Below, piece by piece: positions 26,130-35,429 of a stretch of 64,000 bases of DNA (position 1 is the stretch's first letter; every line of letters starts with the position of its first letter). The translations under genes and the position numbers were made by a program. Origin of the DNA: Neobacillus driksii (GTDB lineage: Bacteria; Bacillota; Bacilli; Bacillales; Cytobacillaceae); contig NZ_JACCBX010000005.1 of NCBI RefSeq assembly GCF_013409995.1, forward strand, positions 62,001 to 126,000, in the 5' to 3' direction. The notes below the pieces were generated by a model. It searched no databases, had not been told where the DNA came from, and saw nothing but the letters and a program-made list of their open reading frames with translations.

Positions 26130-27158
26130 TTACAATTCAATTTTTTCTCTTTTCGGAAATTCCTTATACATGGTCACCAGTTGTTCGTAGCTTTTAATTC
26201 CAGAAGTGCTGTCCTCTTCAAATAAAGAAGATGCTGCAGCTGCCGTTCCTAATTTCATTGACTCTTGCAGATTCAAGCCCTTAAGAGCTCCGTATAATGC
26301 ACCGGTCACATAGGCATCACCTGCACCTACTGTTCCCTTAATCCAGTGACGTTCTAGCCTTAAAGAAGGAATACTATAGATAGTGGTTCCATCAAAGCCA
26401 AAGCTGCCTTCCGGAGTGTGGATCACTATCCAATCTTTGACGCCAGATTCTTTAAGTTTATAAAGAACCTTATTGATGTTTGCAGTGATTAATTCACCTG
26501 ATGCATCTCTTAAGCTGATTCCAACACTTTTGCCTGCCTCTAGCTCATTAATCACACAGTAGTTTGTATACTTTAAACAGGGAGGCACAAGTTTTTCATA
26601 TCGGTTACTATTTTCACTAACAATATCGATGGATGTTTTAATCCCATTATCCTGAGCTTGTTTCAATACCTTCGCCATCTTTGTGCCATATTCACTATCT
26701 TCTTGATCTAAAGAATCTAATAATAGAATGTAGGCGATATGGAGTATCTTAGCGTTTAATCTATTAAAATCGATGGTATTCTCATCAAAAAAACGAGAGT
26801 TGCCCCGGTAGGTAAAAAAAGTCCTGGTATGATCGTCTTGATCCTGAATCACGTCTGTAAAGGGAGTATCTCCAACTACTTTTACATGACTCATATCAAT
26901 ACTTTTATAGTTTCCTAATCTCTCTTTTAAGAAATGTCCTTTATCGTCATCACCAAGAAGAGCAACAAGTTCAATCGGCACATTAGGGTCCATTTTTGCC
27001 AGAGTAATCGCACAATTAGATACTGCTCCTCCATTTGACCTTGCAACACTTCGGATGGTTGTTAGTTCCGATTTATTAGGGTACTTTTCAATTTTCTTAA
27101 TTTCATCCACAGCAATCGTACCTGCGAATGCAATTCCTTCTTTCAATGAAGTGCCCAC
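26130..27158 (-). CDS. PfkB-family sugar kinase
   Basis: This 342-aa ribokinase/PfkB-type kinase has NGGAVSNCAITLAK near residues 42-55 (substrate side) and GTVGAGDAYVTG (about 275-286) with the catalytic Asp. It should phosphorylate the imported or isomerised sugar. The start is GTG with GGCGG about 11 nt upstream, which is a little far; an in-frame TTG five codons in is an alternative. It follows the ABC permease gene by 44 bp and precedes the aldolase by 15 bp. The family covers fructokinase, tagatose-6-P kinase and others, and no subfamily can be chosen from sequence alone. Confidence 0.85.
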   Translation of the reverse strand: MGTSLKEGIAFAGTIAVDEIKKIEKYPNKSELTTIRSVARSNGGAVSNCAITLAKMDPNVPIELVALLGDDDKGHFLKERLGNYKSIDMSHVKVVGDTPFTDVIQDQDDHTRTFFTYRGNSRFFDENTIDFNRLNAKILHIAYILLLDSLDQEDSEYGTKMAKVLKQAQDNGIKTSIDIVSENSNRYEKLVPPCLKYTNYCVINELEAGKSVGISLRDASGELITANINKVLYKLKESGVKDWIVIHTPEGSFGFDGTTIYSIPSLRLERHWIKGTVGAGDAYVTGALYGALKGLNLQESMKLGTAAAASSLFEEDSTSGIKSYEQLVTMYKEFPKREKIEL

Positions 27159-27202
27159 AACATGTTCACCGCCTATAAAACAATTTTTTCAGGACTAGAC
27201 TA

Positions 27203-28201
27203 CTATCCCTTCCTTCTTTTAATAACATCCGCATAAACGGCTACTAAAATGACGATCCCTTTTACAATAAATTGCCAAAATGAGCTTACACCCATTAAGT
27301 TCAGTCCATTACTAAGTACACCAATAATCAGAGCACCAATGACGGTACCACCAATCCTGCCGTAACCGCCTGTCATACTTGTTCCACCTAAAACTACCGC
27401 TGCAATCGCGTCAAGTTCGGCAGCATTTCCCGCAGTTGGCTGTCCAGAGAACATACGTGAAGCAAGTACGATCCCTGCGATTGCAGCCATTAACCCGCTA
27501 AATGCGTAAGCAAAGAACTTTACCTTCTTGATATTAATACCCGAGAATTTAGCTGCTTCTGCATTCCCTCCAACGGCATACATATGACGGCCAAGCTTGG
27601 TTTTATTCATAATAAAGTAGCAAAGGATTAACAGAATAATTAAGTATAGGACGGGTGTTGGTAAGAATCCCCCAATGTAACCTGATCCGATAAAGTTAAA
27701 AGAGTCAGACATAACACGTACTGGTTTTCCATCTGTCAGAACATAAGCGGCTCCACGTGCTATATTCATCGTTGCAAGGGTAATAATAAATGGAGGAATA
27801 ATGGTAGTAGCAGCTACATATCCATTTACCGCTCCAATTAATACCCCTACTAAAAGGCCTACAGCAACCGCTACTAAAACCGGAGCCCCTAAAGAGGCAA
27901 TTAGCGTAGTTGTCACAACACCGACCACGGCCATAATGGACCCTACAGAAAGGTCAATTCCGCCTAAAATAATAATCATGGTCATGGCCAGGGCCAAATA
28001 TAGATTGGTCGATGTTTGTCTTAATACATTTAGTAGATTATTAGATGTTAAAAAGTTTGGATTGATGACAGAAATGATAATACATAAAACGAAAAGTCCG
28101 ATTAAGATACCTAAATTATTTCGAACAAACTCTTTCATCCCAATACCAACATCTAAAAGCATATTTTCTTTCTTTTTTGCCTGAATAGACACTTGAGCCA
28201 T
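27203..28201 (-). CDS. RbsC-like sugar ABC transporter permease
   Basis: The 332-aa membrane protein has about ten spans and the typical RbsC text (GGIDLSVGSIMAVVGV near 86-101; AAVVLGGTSMTGGYGRIGGT near 267-286). It should form the channel of a CUT2-type importer with the ATPase and lipoprotein upstream. Its ribosome site (AGGAGG) lies inside the end of the ATPase gene, with one base between the two frames. Confidence 0.92.
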   Translation of the reverse strand: MAQVSIQAKKKENMLLDVGIGMKEFVRNNLGILIGLFVLCIIISVINPNFLTSNNLLNVLRQTSTNLYLALAMTMIIILGGIDLSVGSIMAVVGVVTTTLIASLGAPVLVAVAVGLLVGVLIGAVNGYVAATTIIPPFIITLATMNIARGAAYVLTDGKPVRVMSDSFNFIGSGYIGGFLPTPVLYLIILLILCYFIMNKTKLGRHMYAVGGNAEAAKFSGINIKKVKFFAYAFSGLMAAIAGIVLASRMFSGQPTAGNAAELDAIAAVVLGGTSMTGGYGRIGGTVIGALIIGVLSNGLNLMGVSSFWQFIVKGIVILVAVYADVIKRRKG

Positions 28202-28202
28202 G

Positions 28203-29693
28203 TCAATTACCTCCTGTAGCGTAATGCATAATCGTTTCTTGACTAAAACGCTCTTTATTTAATATCGTTTGAATTTTGCCCTTGCACATAACAGCAACCC
28301 GATCACTCATATTGATCACTTCTGGGAGTTCAGAGGAAATCATGATAATGGAAACACCTTCTTTAACCAACCTGTTCATAATTGAGTAGATTTCTGCCTT
28401 TGCACCAACATCAACACCTCTTGTTGGTTCATCAAGAATTAGAACTTTTGGCTTTGTTGCCAACCATCTAGAAATCAAAACTTTTTGCTGATTTCCGCCA
28501 CTTAAGTTTTTTACTTCTTGGTCAGGGCTTGGTGTTTTAATCGATAATTCCTTTATATAGTTATTGGTTTCATTATTTTCATAGTTAGAGTCAACCTTAA
28601 AGAACTTGATAAATTCATCCATAATTTTAATAGTGATGTTGTACCGGACGGATTGAATGAGGAACAATCCTTCTTCCTTTCGATTTTCTGTCACGTAAGC
28701 AATCCGATTTCTGATGGCATCATTAGGATTCTTTATCGTTGTTTTTTCACCATTTACAAATATTTCACCTTGTTCAAATGAGTCTAAACCAAAGATACAC
28801 TTCATAAGTTCGGATCTCCCTGCGCCTACTAACCCAGAAAAGCCCAGGATCTCACCTTTCCTTAATTCAAAACTCGCATTTTCAATAACACCTTTTTTCG
28901 TAAGATTACTAACTTTTAAGACACTTTCCCCGGATGGCGAAAAATCTCTAACATAGTAATTGGTTAAATCCCTGCCAACCATCATGGAGATTAATTTTTC
29001 ATTGGTCGTTTCTTTTGTTTTAACGGTCCCGATATACGTACCATCTCTCATAACCGTGATTCTATCTGTTATCTCAAATAATTCATTCATTCTATGTGAG
29101 ATATAAACCATCCCGACGCCTTGCTCTTTTAAATTGCGAATCGTTTTAAATAAGAAATCTACCTCTTTTTCCGTTAACGAAGAGGTGGGTTCATCCATTA
29201 CAATAATTTTCGAATGAAAGGATACAGCCTTTATGATTTCGATCATTTGTTGTTGAGCAACATTGAGGGTATGAATCATTGTTTTAGCAGATAACCCTAA
29301 GTCGAAATCGTTTAGAAATTTTTGAGCATTTTCATACATGGTTCTTTTATCAATTAACCCTGCTTTTGTTAAAGGTTCTCTACCTAAATAGATATTTTCT
29401 GCTATTGATAGATAAGGAACTAAACTGATTTCTTGGTGAATGATACTGATGCCATATTTCTGTGCATCTTTTACCCCTGAAATTTGAACCCCATTTCCCT
29501 TTATAAAGATTTTCCCTTCATCTATGCTGTAAATACCATTCAGTATTTTCATTAGAGTTGATTTCCCTGCACCATTTTCTCCTAGAAGTGCGTGAACTTC
29601 TCCAGCTTCAAGGTCAAAATCAACTCCTTTTAAAGCATAAACTCCAGGAAATTTCTTCGTTACCCCTTTCATTTCCAACAGTTTGCCGCTCAT
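28203..29693 (-). CDS. RbsA-like sugar ABC transporter ATP-binding protein (two NBDs)
   Basis: This 496-aa protein has two ABC cassettes, as in RbsA and MglA. The first has Walker A LLGENGAGKST and Walker B IIVMDEPTS. The second has a degenerate Walker A (GLVGAGRSEL), the signature LSGGNQQKV and Walker B VLILDEPTRG, which is usual for this class. ATG 29693 has GAGGTGG upstream and gives the normal family length; a frame from 29729 adds 12 unsupported residues. It energises uptake of the sugar bound by the lipoprotein upstream. Confidence 0.92.
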   Translation of the reverse strand: MSGKLLEMKGVTKKFPGVYALKGVDFDLEAGEVHALLGENGAGKSTLMKILNGIYSIDEGKIFIKGNGVQISGVKDAQKYGISIIHQEISLVPYLSIAENIYLGREPLTKAGLIDKRTMYENAQKFLNDFDLGLSAKTMIHTLNVAQQQMIEIIKAVSFHSKIIVMDEPTSSLTEKEVDFLFKTIRNLKEQGVGMVYISHRMNELFEITDRITVMRDGTYIGTVKTKETTNEKLISMMVGRDLTNYYVRDFSPSGESVLKVSNLTKKGVIENASFELRKGEILGFSGLVGAGRSELMKCIFGLDSFEQGEIFVNGEKTTIKNPNDAIRNRIAYVTENRKEEGLFLIQSVRYNITIKIMDEFIKFFKVDSNYENNETNNYIKELSIKTPSPDQEVKNLSGGNQQKVLISRWLATKPKVLILDEPTRGVDVGAKAEIYSIMNRLVKEGVSIIMISSELPEVINMSDRVAVMCKGKIQTILNKERFSQETIMHYATGGN

Positions 29694-29781
29694 GTCATCC
29701 ACCTCACTAAATGATAAAGGGTGGCCCAAAACGGATACTTGTACTTTGAGCCACCACTAATCTTAATTCTATTGATTCCTA

Positions 29782-30741
29782 TTACTGCCAGCCATCTACC
29801 CCATATTTCCCAACGTTTTCTTTGTTAATTAAGAAGGTTTCGACCGGCGTTCTCTTTTCGATTTTCTCTTTGTTTAGAATTTTATAAGCTACTTCTACAG
29901 ATTTAACTCCAATGGAAATGGGTGACTGTGCTCCTGTACCAACAAACGGTCCGCCTTCTGCAATGGCAGCTTTTGCATCTGGAGATCCATCCACACCATA
30001 AATGGCAATGTCTGTTTTATTGGCAGCCTTTACTGCAGCTAAAGCACCTAAGGCTGTAGGATCATTCCCACCCATGATAGCGATTACATCTTTGTTAGCT
30101 TGAAGAATATCCTCTGTCACGTCAAGGGCTGTTTCTAAGTCTCCTTTAGCATCTTGCTGGGCAACTACCTCAAAGCCTTTTCCTTTTATCGCCTCCTCAA
30201 AGCCTGCAATTCGGTCATTGATTGAATTCATCGTTGGGCTATCAAGGATGACAATTTTCCCACCATCTGGGAATCTTTTCACTAAGTCTTGACCAGCTAC
30301 ACGGCCAGCATTCTTGTTATCCGAGCCAACGTAAGCGGTAACATATTTAAAGTCTTTAACTTCTGTGTCATAGTTAATGATTGGGATACCTGCTTCTTCG
30401 AGCATAACCAGCGCAGGTCTAATTCCTTCCCAGTCTACTGGATTTAAGAAAATAGCATCGATGCCCTGTGCAATCATATCTTCAATTTGGTTAATTTGAA
30501 GAGATACATCCATTGCTGGATTCATGGTGATTAACTTATCGCCCTTACTCTCTACTTCCTTGCGAATTGACTCTTCAAGTACTTGGAAAAATGGATTATT
30601 CTGTGTCATAGAGGTGTATCCAAAAACAATTTGATCATCAGAATCCTTTCCATTCGAACCACCACTTGCACCTTCTTTGTTGCATGCAACTAATGCAAAC
30701 GTTAGTAATGCAACTAAAAACAAAGAAACAAATTTTTTCAT
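29782..30741 (-). CDS. RbsB-like sugar-binding lipoprotein
   Basis: The 319-aa protein has a lipoprotein signal with lipobox LVAC (Cys20) and a periplasmic-binding domain of the ribose/galactose type (QNNPFFQVLEES near the start, IYGVDGSPDAKAAI near the end). It should capture the sugar outside the cell for the RbsA/RbsC-like partners. ATG 30741 has GAGGGGG about 7 nt upstream; a longer frame from 30813 is rejected. A cre-like site lies about 120 bp upstream, so CcpA probably represses the transport and catabolic genes. Confidence 0.92.
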   Translation of the reverse strand: MKKFVSLFLVALLTFALVACNKEGASGGSNGKDSDDQIVFGYTSMTQNNPFFQVLEESIRKEVESKGDKLITMNPAMDVSLQINQIEDMIAQGIDAIFLNPVDWEGIRPALVMLEEAGIPIINYDTEVKDFKYVTAYVGSDNKNAGRVAGQDLVKRFPDGGKIVILDSPTMNSINDRIAGFEEAIKGKGFEVVAQQDAKGDLETALDVTEDILQANKDVIAIMGGNDPTALGALAAVKAANKTDIAIYGVDGSPDAKAAIAEGGPFVGTGAQSPISIGVKSVEVAYKILNKEKIEKRTPVETFLINKENVGKYGVDGWQ

Positions 30742-30860
30742 TGTACTTCCCCCTCTTTTAGTAAGTAAGGCTGGCTGCCTTTCTCTACACACATCATACC
30801 AAGGGCATACCAACTCGTCTTTTTAGAAAATTAACAATTTTTATAAAAATTTAACATTAT

Positions 30861-30874
30861 TTAAAGCGTTTTCA
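30861..30874 (-). promoter_or_regulatory. cre site (CcpA operator)
   Basis: Read on the minus strand, TGAAAACGCTTTAA fits the catabolite-response consensus TGWAARCGYTWNCW at 13 of 14 positions. It lies between the response regulator gene and the sugar-binding lipoprotein gene, within the promoter region of the latter. Confidence 0.7.
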
Positions 30875-30883
30875 TTTTAATAT

Positions 30884-30919
30884 AACAAAAGAGTGAGAAC
30901 CCAATTGGTCCCCACCCTC
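30884..30919 (-). terminator. probable terminator after the response regulator gene
   Basis: On the minus strand GAGGGTGGGGACC and GGGTTCTCACTC form an imperfect stem with G-T pairs around AATT, followed by TTTTG. It would separate the sensor genes from the transport genes. Confidence 0.55.
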
Positions 30920-30930
30920 CTGTTTGGAAT

Positions 30931-32151
30931 TTAGCTATCTGCCAGCAGTACAGCCCCTTTTCGATACTGATTGGGAGAAACACCTACTACCTTTTTAAAA
31001 GCAGTACTAAAATAATGCTGCGATTCATACCCTACTTGTTCTGCTATTTCATTCACTTGTAGATTGGTAGAATTCAGCAGCATCAGGGCCTTTTTGATTC
31101 TCATTTCAGTCACTAAACCTACAAAGGACGTCCCCAGCCCTTGCTTAATCATCCTGCTTAAATATACAGATGATATTTGTAACTGTTGGGCAACACATTC
31201 TAAAGTAAGATCAGGATTTGTATATTGCTCACGTATATAGGTTTTTGCACGCCTAACAATCGGAGAAAGGAGAAACTCTTCATGATCCTTCTGCTTATAG
31301 CTTTGGTAGCAAGAAGGAACAGAATCGAAATCTCCCGTGATCGACGTTGAAAAAAGTGTTGGAGATACATGTAAATTGGATTCTATCCTTCTTTCAATTT
31401 TTGAAAAGGTCTCTTCTTGTACATATCCCCACAATAATAGAAATAGCATCCCGGATTCATCACTAAAAACTAACTTTGGTTGCAGTTCCAAGATTTCTAC
31501 TATAATTTGCTTAACCCTAAAGATAAAAACTTCCTTTTCCGTCCCCTGTATGAGTGGCTGTTTACTAATCTCTAATTCTTGAATTCGAACAACTGCCAGT
31601 AATAGAGGTACTTCCTCTGGAAGCCCCCAAAAGCCTAACTGCTCCTTAATTTTTCCATCTGACAACTTTCCTTCAACCCAATTTAGACAAAACTGCTCTT
31701 GAATGAGCAATGTATTTTGTGAAATGTGATTGGAGGCTATTTCTAAATACTTTCTTTGCGCTGTCTGCGTTTGCAGTTTATGATGTACTTTTTTAAGAAC
31801 CTCTGTTAAACTATCAGGTTTAATTGGCTTTAGGATATAATCCTCAACCGCTAATCGTAAGGCCTCTTGAGCATAACTAAATTCATCATGACCCGTAATG
31901 ATGACTACCCTGCATGTTGGAAGCTTTTCTTTTAAATTCTTAATTAATGTTAATCCATTCATAATTGGCATATTCAAGTCAGCTAAAAGGACATCCACTT
32001 CATATTTTAGCGCCAATTCCAATGCTTCTTCACCATCTTCGGCTTCTGCTACCACTTCCATCCCAATTTCATGCCAGTCGATTGAATAGCGAATGCCTTC
32101 TCGAATATTGGGCTCATCGTCTGCGATTAATACTTTTAATAACGGTTGCAA
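30931..32151 (-). CDS. AraC-type response regulator (YesN-like)
   Basis: The 406-aa protein has an N-terminal receiver domain with acidic pocket DDE (11-13) and phosphate-accepting Asp58 (LLADLNMP), a middle linker, and a C-terminal double-HTH AraC domain (about 305-400, ending AFKKVVGVSPNQYRKG). It should be phosphorylated by the kinase encoded just upstream and activate the sugar uptake genes downstream. The chosen start is TTG 32151, with GAGGTGG 4 nt upstream; GTG at 32160 overlaps that site. The kinase gene ends 33 bp upstream. Confidence 0.88.
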   Translation of the reverse strand: MQPLLKVLIADDEPNIREGIRYSIDWHEIGMEVVAEAEDGEEALELALKYEVDVLLADLNMPIMNGLTLIKNLKEKLPTCRVVIITGHDEFSYAQEALRLAVEDYILKPIKPDSLTEVLKKVHHKLQTQTAQRKYLEIASNHISQNTLLIQEQFCLNWVEGKLSDGKIKEQLGFWGLPEEVPLLLAVVRIQELEISKQPLIQGTEKEVFIFRVKQIIVEILELQPKLVFSDESGMLFLLLWGYVQEETFSKIERRIESNLHVSPTLFSTSITGDFDSVPSCYQSYKQKDHEEFLLSPIVRRAKTYIREQYTNPDLTLECVAQQLQISSVYLSRMIKQGLGTSFVGLVTEMRIKKALMLLNSTNLQVNEIAEQVGYESQHYFSTAFKKVVGVSPNQYRKGAVLLADS

Positions 32152-32184
32152 ACATACCACCTCTTTACGTTTTAGGAGCTAAGT

Positions 32185-33978
32185 TCATCTATTTAAAGGA
32201 AGCAGAATTTTCACAGTTGTACCTTTACCAGGTAAACTATCAATGGATAGACCATACGGCTCTCCATACGTTAACTTAATTCTGGCTTGTACATTCATGA
32301 CTCCATAACCAATATGGTTCGTCATTTTCGTTTCCTCCAGACTGTCAAAGTTAGTAGACAAGTTTTCATTTAAAATAGCTAATCTTTCACCTGGAATTCC
32401 AACTCCATCATCTTTCACATAAAGGACTAAATTTCCATTACTTTCCTCGCCAGTAATCGAGATATGCCCCGGCCCCCTCCTTTCCTTAATGCCGTGATAA
32501 ATTGCATTTTCCACAATTGGCTGGAGGATCAGTTTAACCACTGACAGATTGTATAGTTTTGAATCAATCGAGATACTATAATTCAATTTATCTTTATATC
32601 TAGCTTTTTGGATTTTTAAATAACTAAAAATATGCTCGATTTCCTTTTCTAATGGGATGATGTCGTTTCCTTTGCTTAAGCCAATTCGAAATAACTGTGA
32701 TAAGGATTCAACTACTTCCGCCACATCCAGTGCGTCTTTCTTCCGGGCCATCCAATTAATCGTGTCCAATGTATTGTATAAAAAGTGTGGTTTAATCTGT
32801 GACTGCAGCGTCTGTAATTCCGCGTCCCGCTTTTGCCTCCCCTGGATTTCAATTAAAGAGATTAATTTGCTAATTTGTTCTAACATTTTATTGAAGCTTC
32901 GTCCTAGCATCCCAATTTCATCAGCCCGATCACCCTTATAGCGAATCGATAAATCCCCTGATTCTACTTGATTCATAAAAGCATTTAATTGATTGATCGG
33001 TTTTGACATCGAATAGGAAAGATAATAGGATGCTCCAATTCCGAACGCGCAAACTATAAATAAAAAAGTAATCACGTAAAAGTTAATTTGGCGGGCTTCC
33101 ATCACCGATTGGTTGGATGAAAATATCCCGATGGTGGTTAAATTTGCAAAGGGGGATTTTCTATAAATGAATTGCATGTTTTCTCCATCTATACTTTTGG
33201 AAAAAGTCCCTGAAGAACCTTTTTCAAACCAACTTGGTTGTATTTGATCCTTTAGCAAAGGTTGTGGTGGATAAATGAACTCCCCCTCGTCATCCATGAC
33301 CATCAAGTACCCTGATTTCCCCAATTCTATATCCTCAATCACTTCAGATATCACTCGTACCTTTAAATCAATTAATATAACTCCAATCACTGTTTGTGTT
33401 TCGGGGTCCATGATGGCGCGTGCCCCCGAAACAATTTCACTGTTCTGATAATTTACGTGAGTCTTAAAACTCCTATTCGCAGGGTGCCCGATGATCTTAA
33501 AAATACCATTATTCTCAACAGCTGTTCGATACCACTCTTCATCCGTTACCGTTTGGAAATCTTGCGCATACATCTCATTACTAATATAGTCACCCTTACT
33601 ATTTATCACTAAGATACCAGCAATCTCAGGGTTAATGGTTGTGAACCCTTGCAAAAATTGCCTCATCCCATAATGATTATCACCTCCAGGATCTCCACCA
33701 CCTTGAAGAAAAGTGTTAATTTCCGGATTAAATGAAATGATATAGGAAATATCCTGCATATTTTCTATGTATGATTCTAGCGATTTGTTTGCTTGACCAA
33801 GTAATTGCAGGGTATGCCCCGTTGTTTGTTTATCAATTACCTTATCTACCCCAATACTAATTAAAGAACCAAAACCAATAGAGGGCAGAATACTGATGAC
33901 CAGCAATAGTGCGATAATTTTAAAACGAATGGGTAAATCATTTATTTCTAATGAAGTTATTTTCCTCAATGCTATCAC
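32185..33978 (-). CDS. membrane sensor histidine kinase (YesM-like)
   Basis: This 597-aa kinase has two membrane spans (about 20-42 and 300-320) around a dCache-like extracellular sensor region. A HAMP domain (about 322-375), a His_kinase-type segment with the phospho-His in IKPHFLYNTLDTINW (about 394-408) and an HATPase domain (VKDDGVGIPGERL) follow. The start is GTG at 33978 with only a weak GAG upstream. It lies between a membrane-anchored sugar-binding protein and an AraC-type regulator. This three-component layout suggests the binding protein presents the sugar to the kinase. Confidence 0.88.
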   Translation of the reverse strand: MIALRKITSLEINDLPIRFKIIALLLVISILPSIGFGSLISIGVDKVIDKQTTGHTLQLLGQANKSLESYIENMQDISYIISFNPEINTFLQGGGDPGGDNHYGMRQFLQGFTTINPEIAGILVINSKGDYISNEMYAQDFQTVTDEEWYRTAVENNGIFKIIGHPANRSFKTHVNYQNSEIVSGARAIMDPETQTVIGVILIDLKVRVISEVIEDIELGKSGYLMVMDDEGEFIYPPQPLLKDQIQPSWFEKGSSGTFSKSIDGENMQFIYRKSPFANLTTIGIFSSNQSVMEARQINFYVITFLFIVCAFGIGASYYLSYSMSKPINQLNAFMNQVESGDLSIRYKGDRADEIGMLGRSFNKMLEQISKLISLIEIQGRQKRDAELQTLQSQIKPHFLYNTLDTINWMARKKDALDVAEVVESLSQLFRIGLSKGNDIIPLEKEIEHIFSYLKIQKARYKDKLNYSISIDSKLYNLSVVKLILQPIVENAIYHGIKERRGPGHISITGEESNGNLVLYVKDDGVGIPGERLAILNENLSTNFDSLEETKMTNHIGYGVMNVQARIKLTYGEPYGLSIDSLPGKGTTVKILLPLNR

Positions 33979-33995
33979 TCAATTCTACAGCTGCC

Positions 33996-35000
33996 TTAAT
34001 TCGCATAATATTTATCTACATTTCTTTTTGTTACCACGGCGATGCCCGTATCCATTTTCGGGAGAATATCGCTTGTATACGGATCCATTTGAGGTTTTAT
34101 CAGATCATGCCGAAGATGGAACAAGTAATTTAAAGACCAGTACCCCATGTCCCACGTTCCTTGAGCAATGGTAGCGGTAATCGTCCCGTCCTTCACCATA
34201 TCAAGCGTTTGCTTATCTGTATCAAAACTAACTATTTTAACTTGATTGCTTTTATTTTGCTGAAGAGCAGCCTCCCCAACCCCAACTCCCCCATTTGCTT
34301 CTGTTGCGAAAATCCCTTTTAAATCCGAATGTTCAGTTAATAAGTCCTGTGCCACTTGCCTGGCCACTAATTGATTGCCTTCACCATCTTTTATTGCCAC
34401 AAGTTCAATGTTAGGAAATTGCTTTTCAATCGTCTCTTTAAAACCATTCAACCGGTCGATTTGATTTTGCTGATTAGGGAGCGTGATAACAGCAACCTTT
34501 CCACTATGATTAATCATATCCGCAATTTCATGGGCTGCGGTAACACCCGCATTATAATTATTTGTGCCTATATACGAATAGGCATTGCTTTTGGGAGCAT
34601 CAGAATCAAATAAGACAACTGGAATTCCTGCGTCAATGGCTTTATAGATGGTTACATCTAGTGCATCCGGATGAATAGCAGAAATTGCAATCCCTGAAGG
34701 TTTCCTCGCAATAACCTGTTCAAGAACGGTGATTTGCTCATTCACATCATATTGGGCAGCACCCTGATATTCCACGGATACATTTAGTGTCTGTGCAGCA
34801 TCCTCAAAACCTTTTAATATATTTTTCCAATAATCAATCCCGGCTTGAAAGGTAACCATGACATATTTTTCATCCATTTCACCCTGTAGTCCTTTTGGCT
34901 TTCCATCCAAACTTGCGATGGATTCGCGTGATTGAAAGTTCATTAAAAACAGTAGAAAGGCGATGATTAATAGAGAATACACAAATAATAGTCTTTTCAC
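33996..35000 (-). CDS. membrane-anchored sugar-binding protein of a three-component sensor
   Basis: The 334-aa protein starts with one hydrophobic anchor (RLLFVYSLLIIAFLLFLMNF), has no lipobox Cys, and then has a ribose-type periplasmic-binding domain (GIDYWKNILKGFEDAA, IVSFDTDKQTLDMV). It belongs with the kinase and regulator downstream (17-bp gap) rather than with the importer, which has its own lipoprotein. The start is GTG 35000 with GAGGGGGG 6 nt upstream. A perfect -10 TATAAT lies at 35034-35039 on this strand. Confidence 0.83.
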   Translation of the reverse strand: MKRLLFVYSLLIIAFLLFLMNFQSRESIASLDGKPKGLQGEMDEKYVMVTFQAGIDYWKNILKGFEDAAQTLNVSVEYQGAAQYDVNEQITVLEQVIARKPSGIAISAIHPDALDVTIYKAIDAGIPVVLFDSDAPKSNAYSYIGTNNYNAGVTAAHEIADMINHSGKVAVITLPNQQNQIDRLNGFKETIEKQFPNIELVAIKDGEGNQLVARQVAQDLLTEHSDLKGIFATEANGGVGVGEAALQQNKSNQVKIVSFDTDKQTLDMVKDGTITATIAQGTWDMGYWSLNYLFHLRHDLIKPQMDPYTSDILPKMDTGIAVVTKRNVDKYYAN

Positions 35001-35033
35001 TTGAACCCCCCTCTCAAAATTTAACATACTAGT

Positions 35034-35039
35034 ATTATA
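35034..35039 (-). promoter_or_regulatory. -10 element of the sensor operon
   Basis: TATAAT is found on the minus strand 34 bp before the GTG start. The -35 17 bp further up (TACCAA) is poor, so an activator may be needed. Confidence 0.4.
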
Positions 35040-35188
35040 AAAAAGTAAGGGGACATTTGGTAGCGAATTTACCAGCTTTACTTATTTTGTCGGAATTAGT
35101 GGGAAGGTCAAATAGGTGCGGAACAGGAATTTTATAATTCAGTCTCTATTACTATTTTAGCAATTCACACTTTTTACTAGTTCTTCTT

Positions 35189-35305
35189 TTCGACAATTTC
35201 TCTTCCACAAACGAGGTGTAAACTGAGGTATGACGGCATTTAAAGCAATCCTAATCAAACGTTTGATTAACGCAGAAATATTCAACTAATCGTTTAATTA
35301 AATTT
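35189..35305 (+). repeat. paired-palindrome element, copy G
   Basis: The left box TTCGACAATTTC starts at 35189. The palindrome centres are at 35260.5 (TAATCAAACGTTTGATTAA, perfect) and 35291.5 (ACTAATCGTTTAATTAA), 31 bp apart. The right part of the element is replaced by unrelated sequence leading into the 48-bp direct repeat. Confidence 0.78.
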
Positions 35306-35377
35306 GCTCCATGGCTTGTTAATAAAGAGCTCTATATTCAAGTTGAATGAGAAATGTGTCGACCCGAATCACCAAAT

Positions 35378-35410
35378 AAAAAAAGACGAGCACTCAATGG
35401 TGCTCGCCTC
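35378..35410 (-). terminator. terminator of the 57-aa gene
   Basis: On the minus strand GGCGAGCAC and GTGCTCGTC form a 9-bp stem (one G-T pair), followed by seven T. Confidence 0.85.
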
Positions 35411-35429
35411 TTACCTAACCTCGATGTTC
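35382..35429 (+). repeat. 48-bp direct repeat, right copy
   Basis: This is the partner of 24618-24665 in the same orientation (43 of 48 identical by eye). It covers the terminator and the last codons of the intact 57-aa gene. The two copies lie 10.76 kb apart and enclose the whole sugar operon. Confidence 0.75.
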
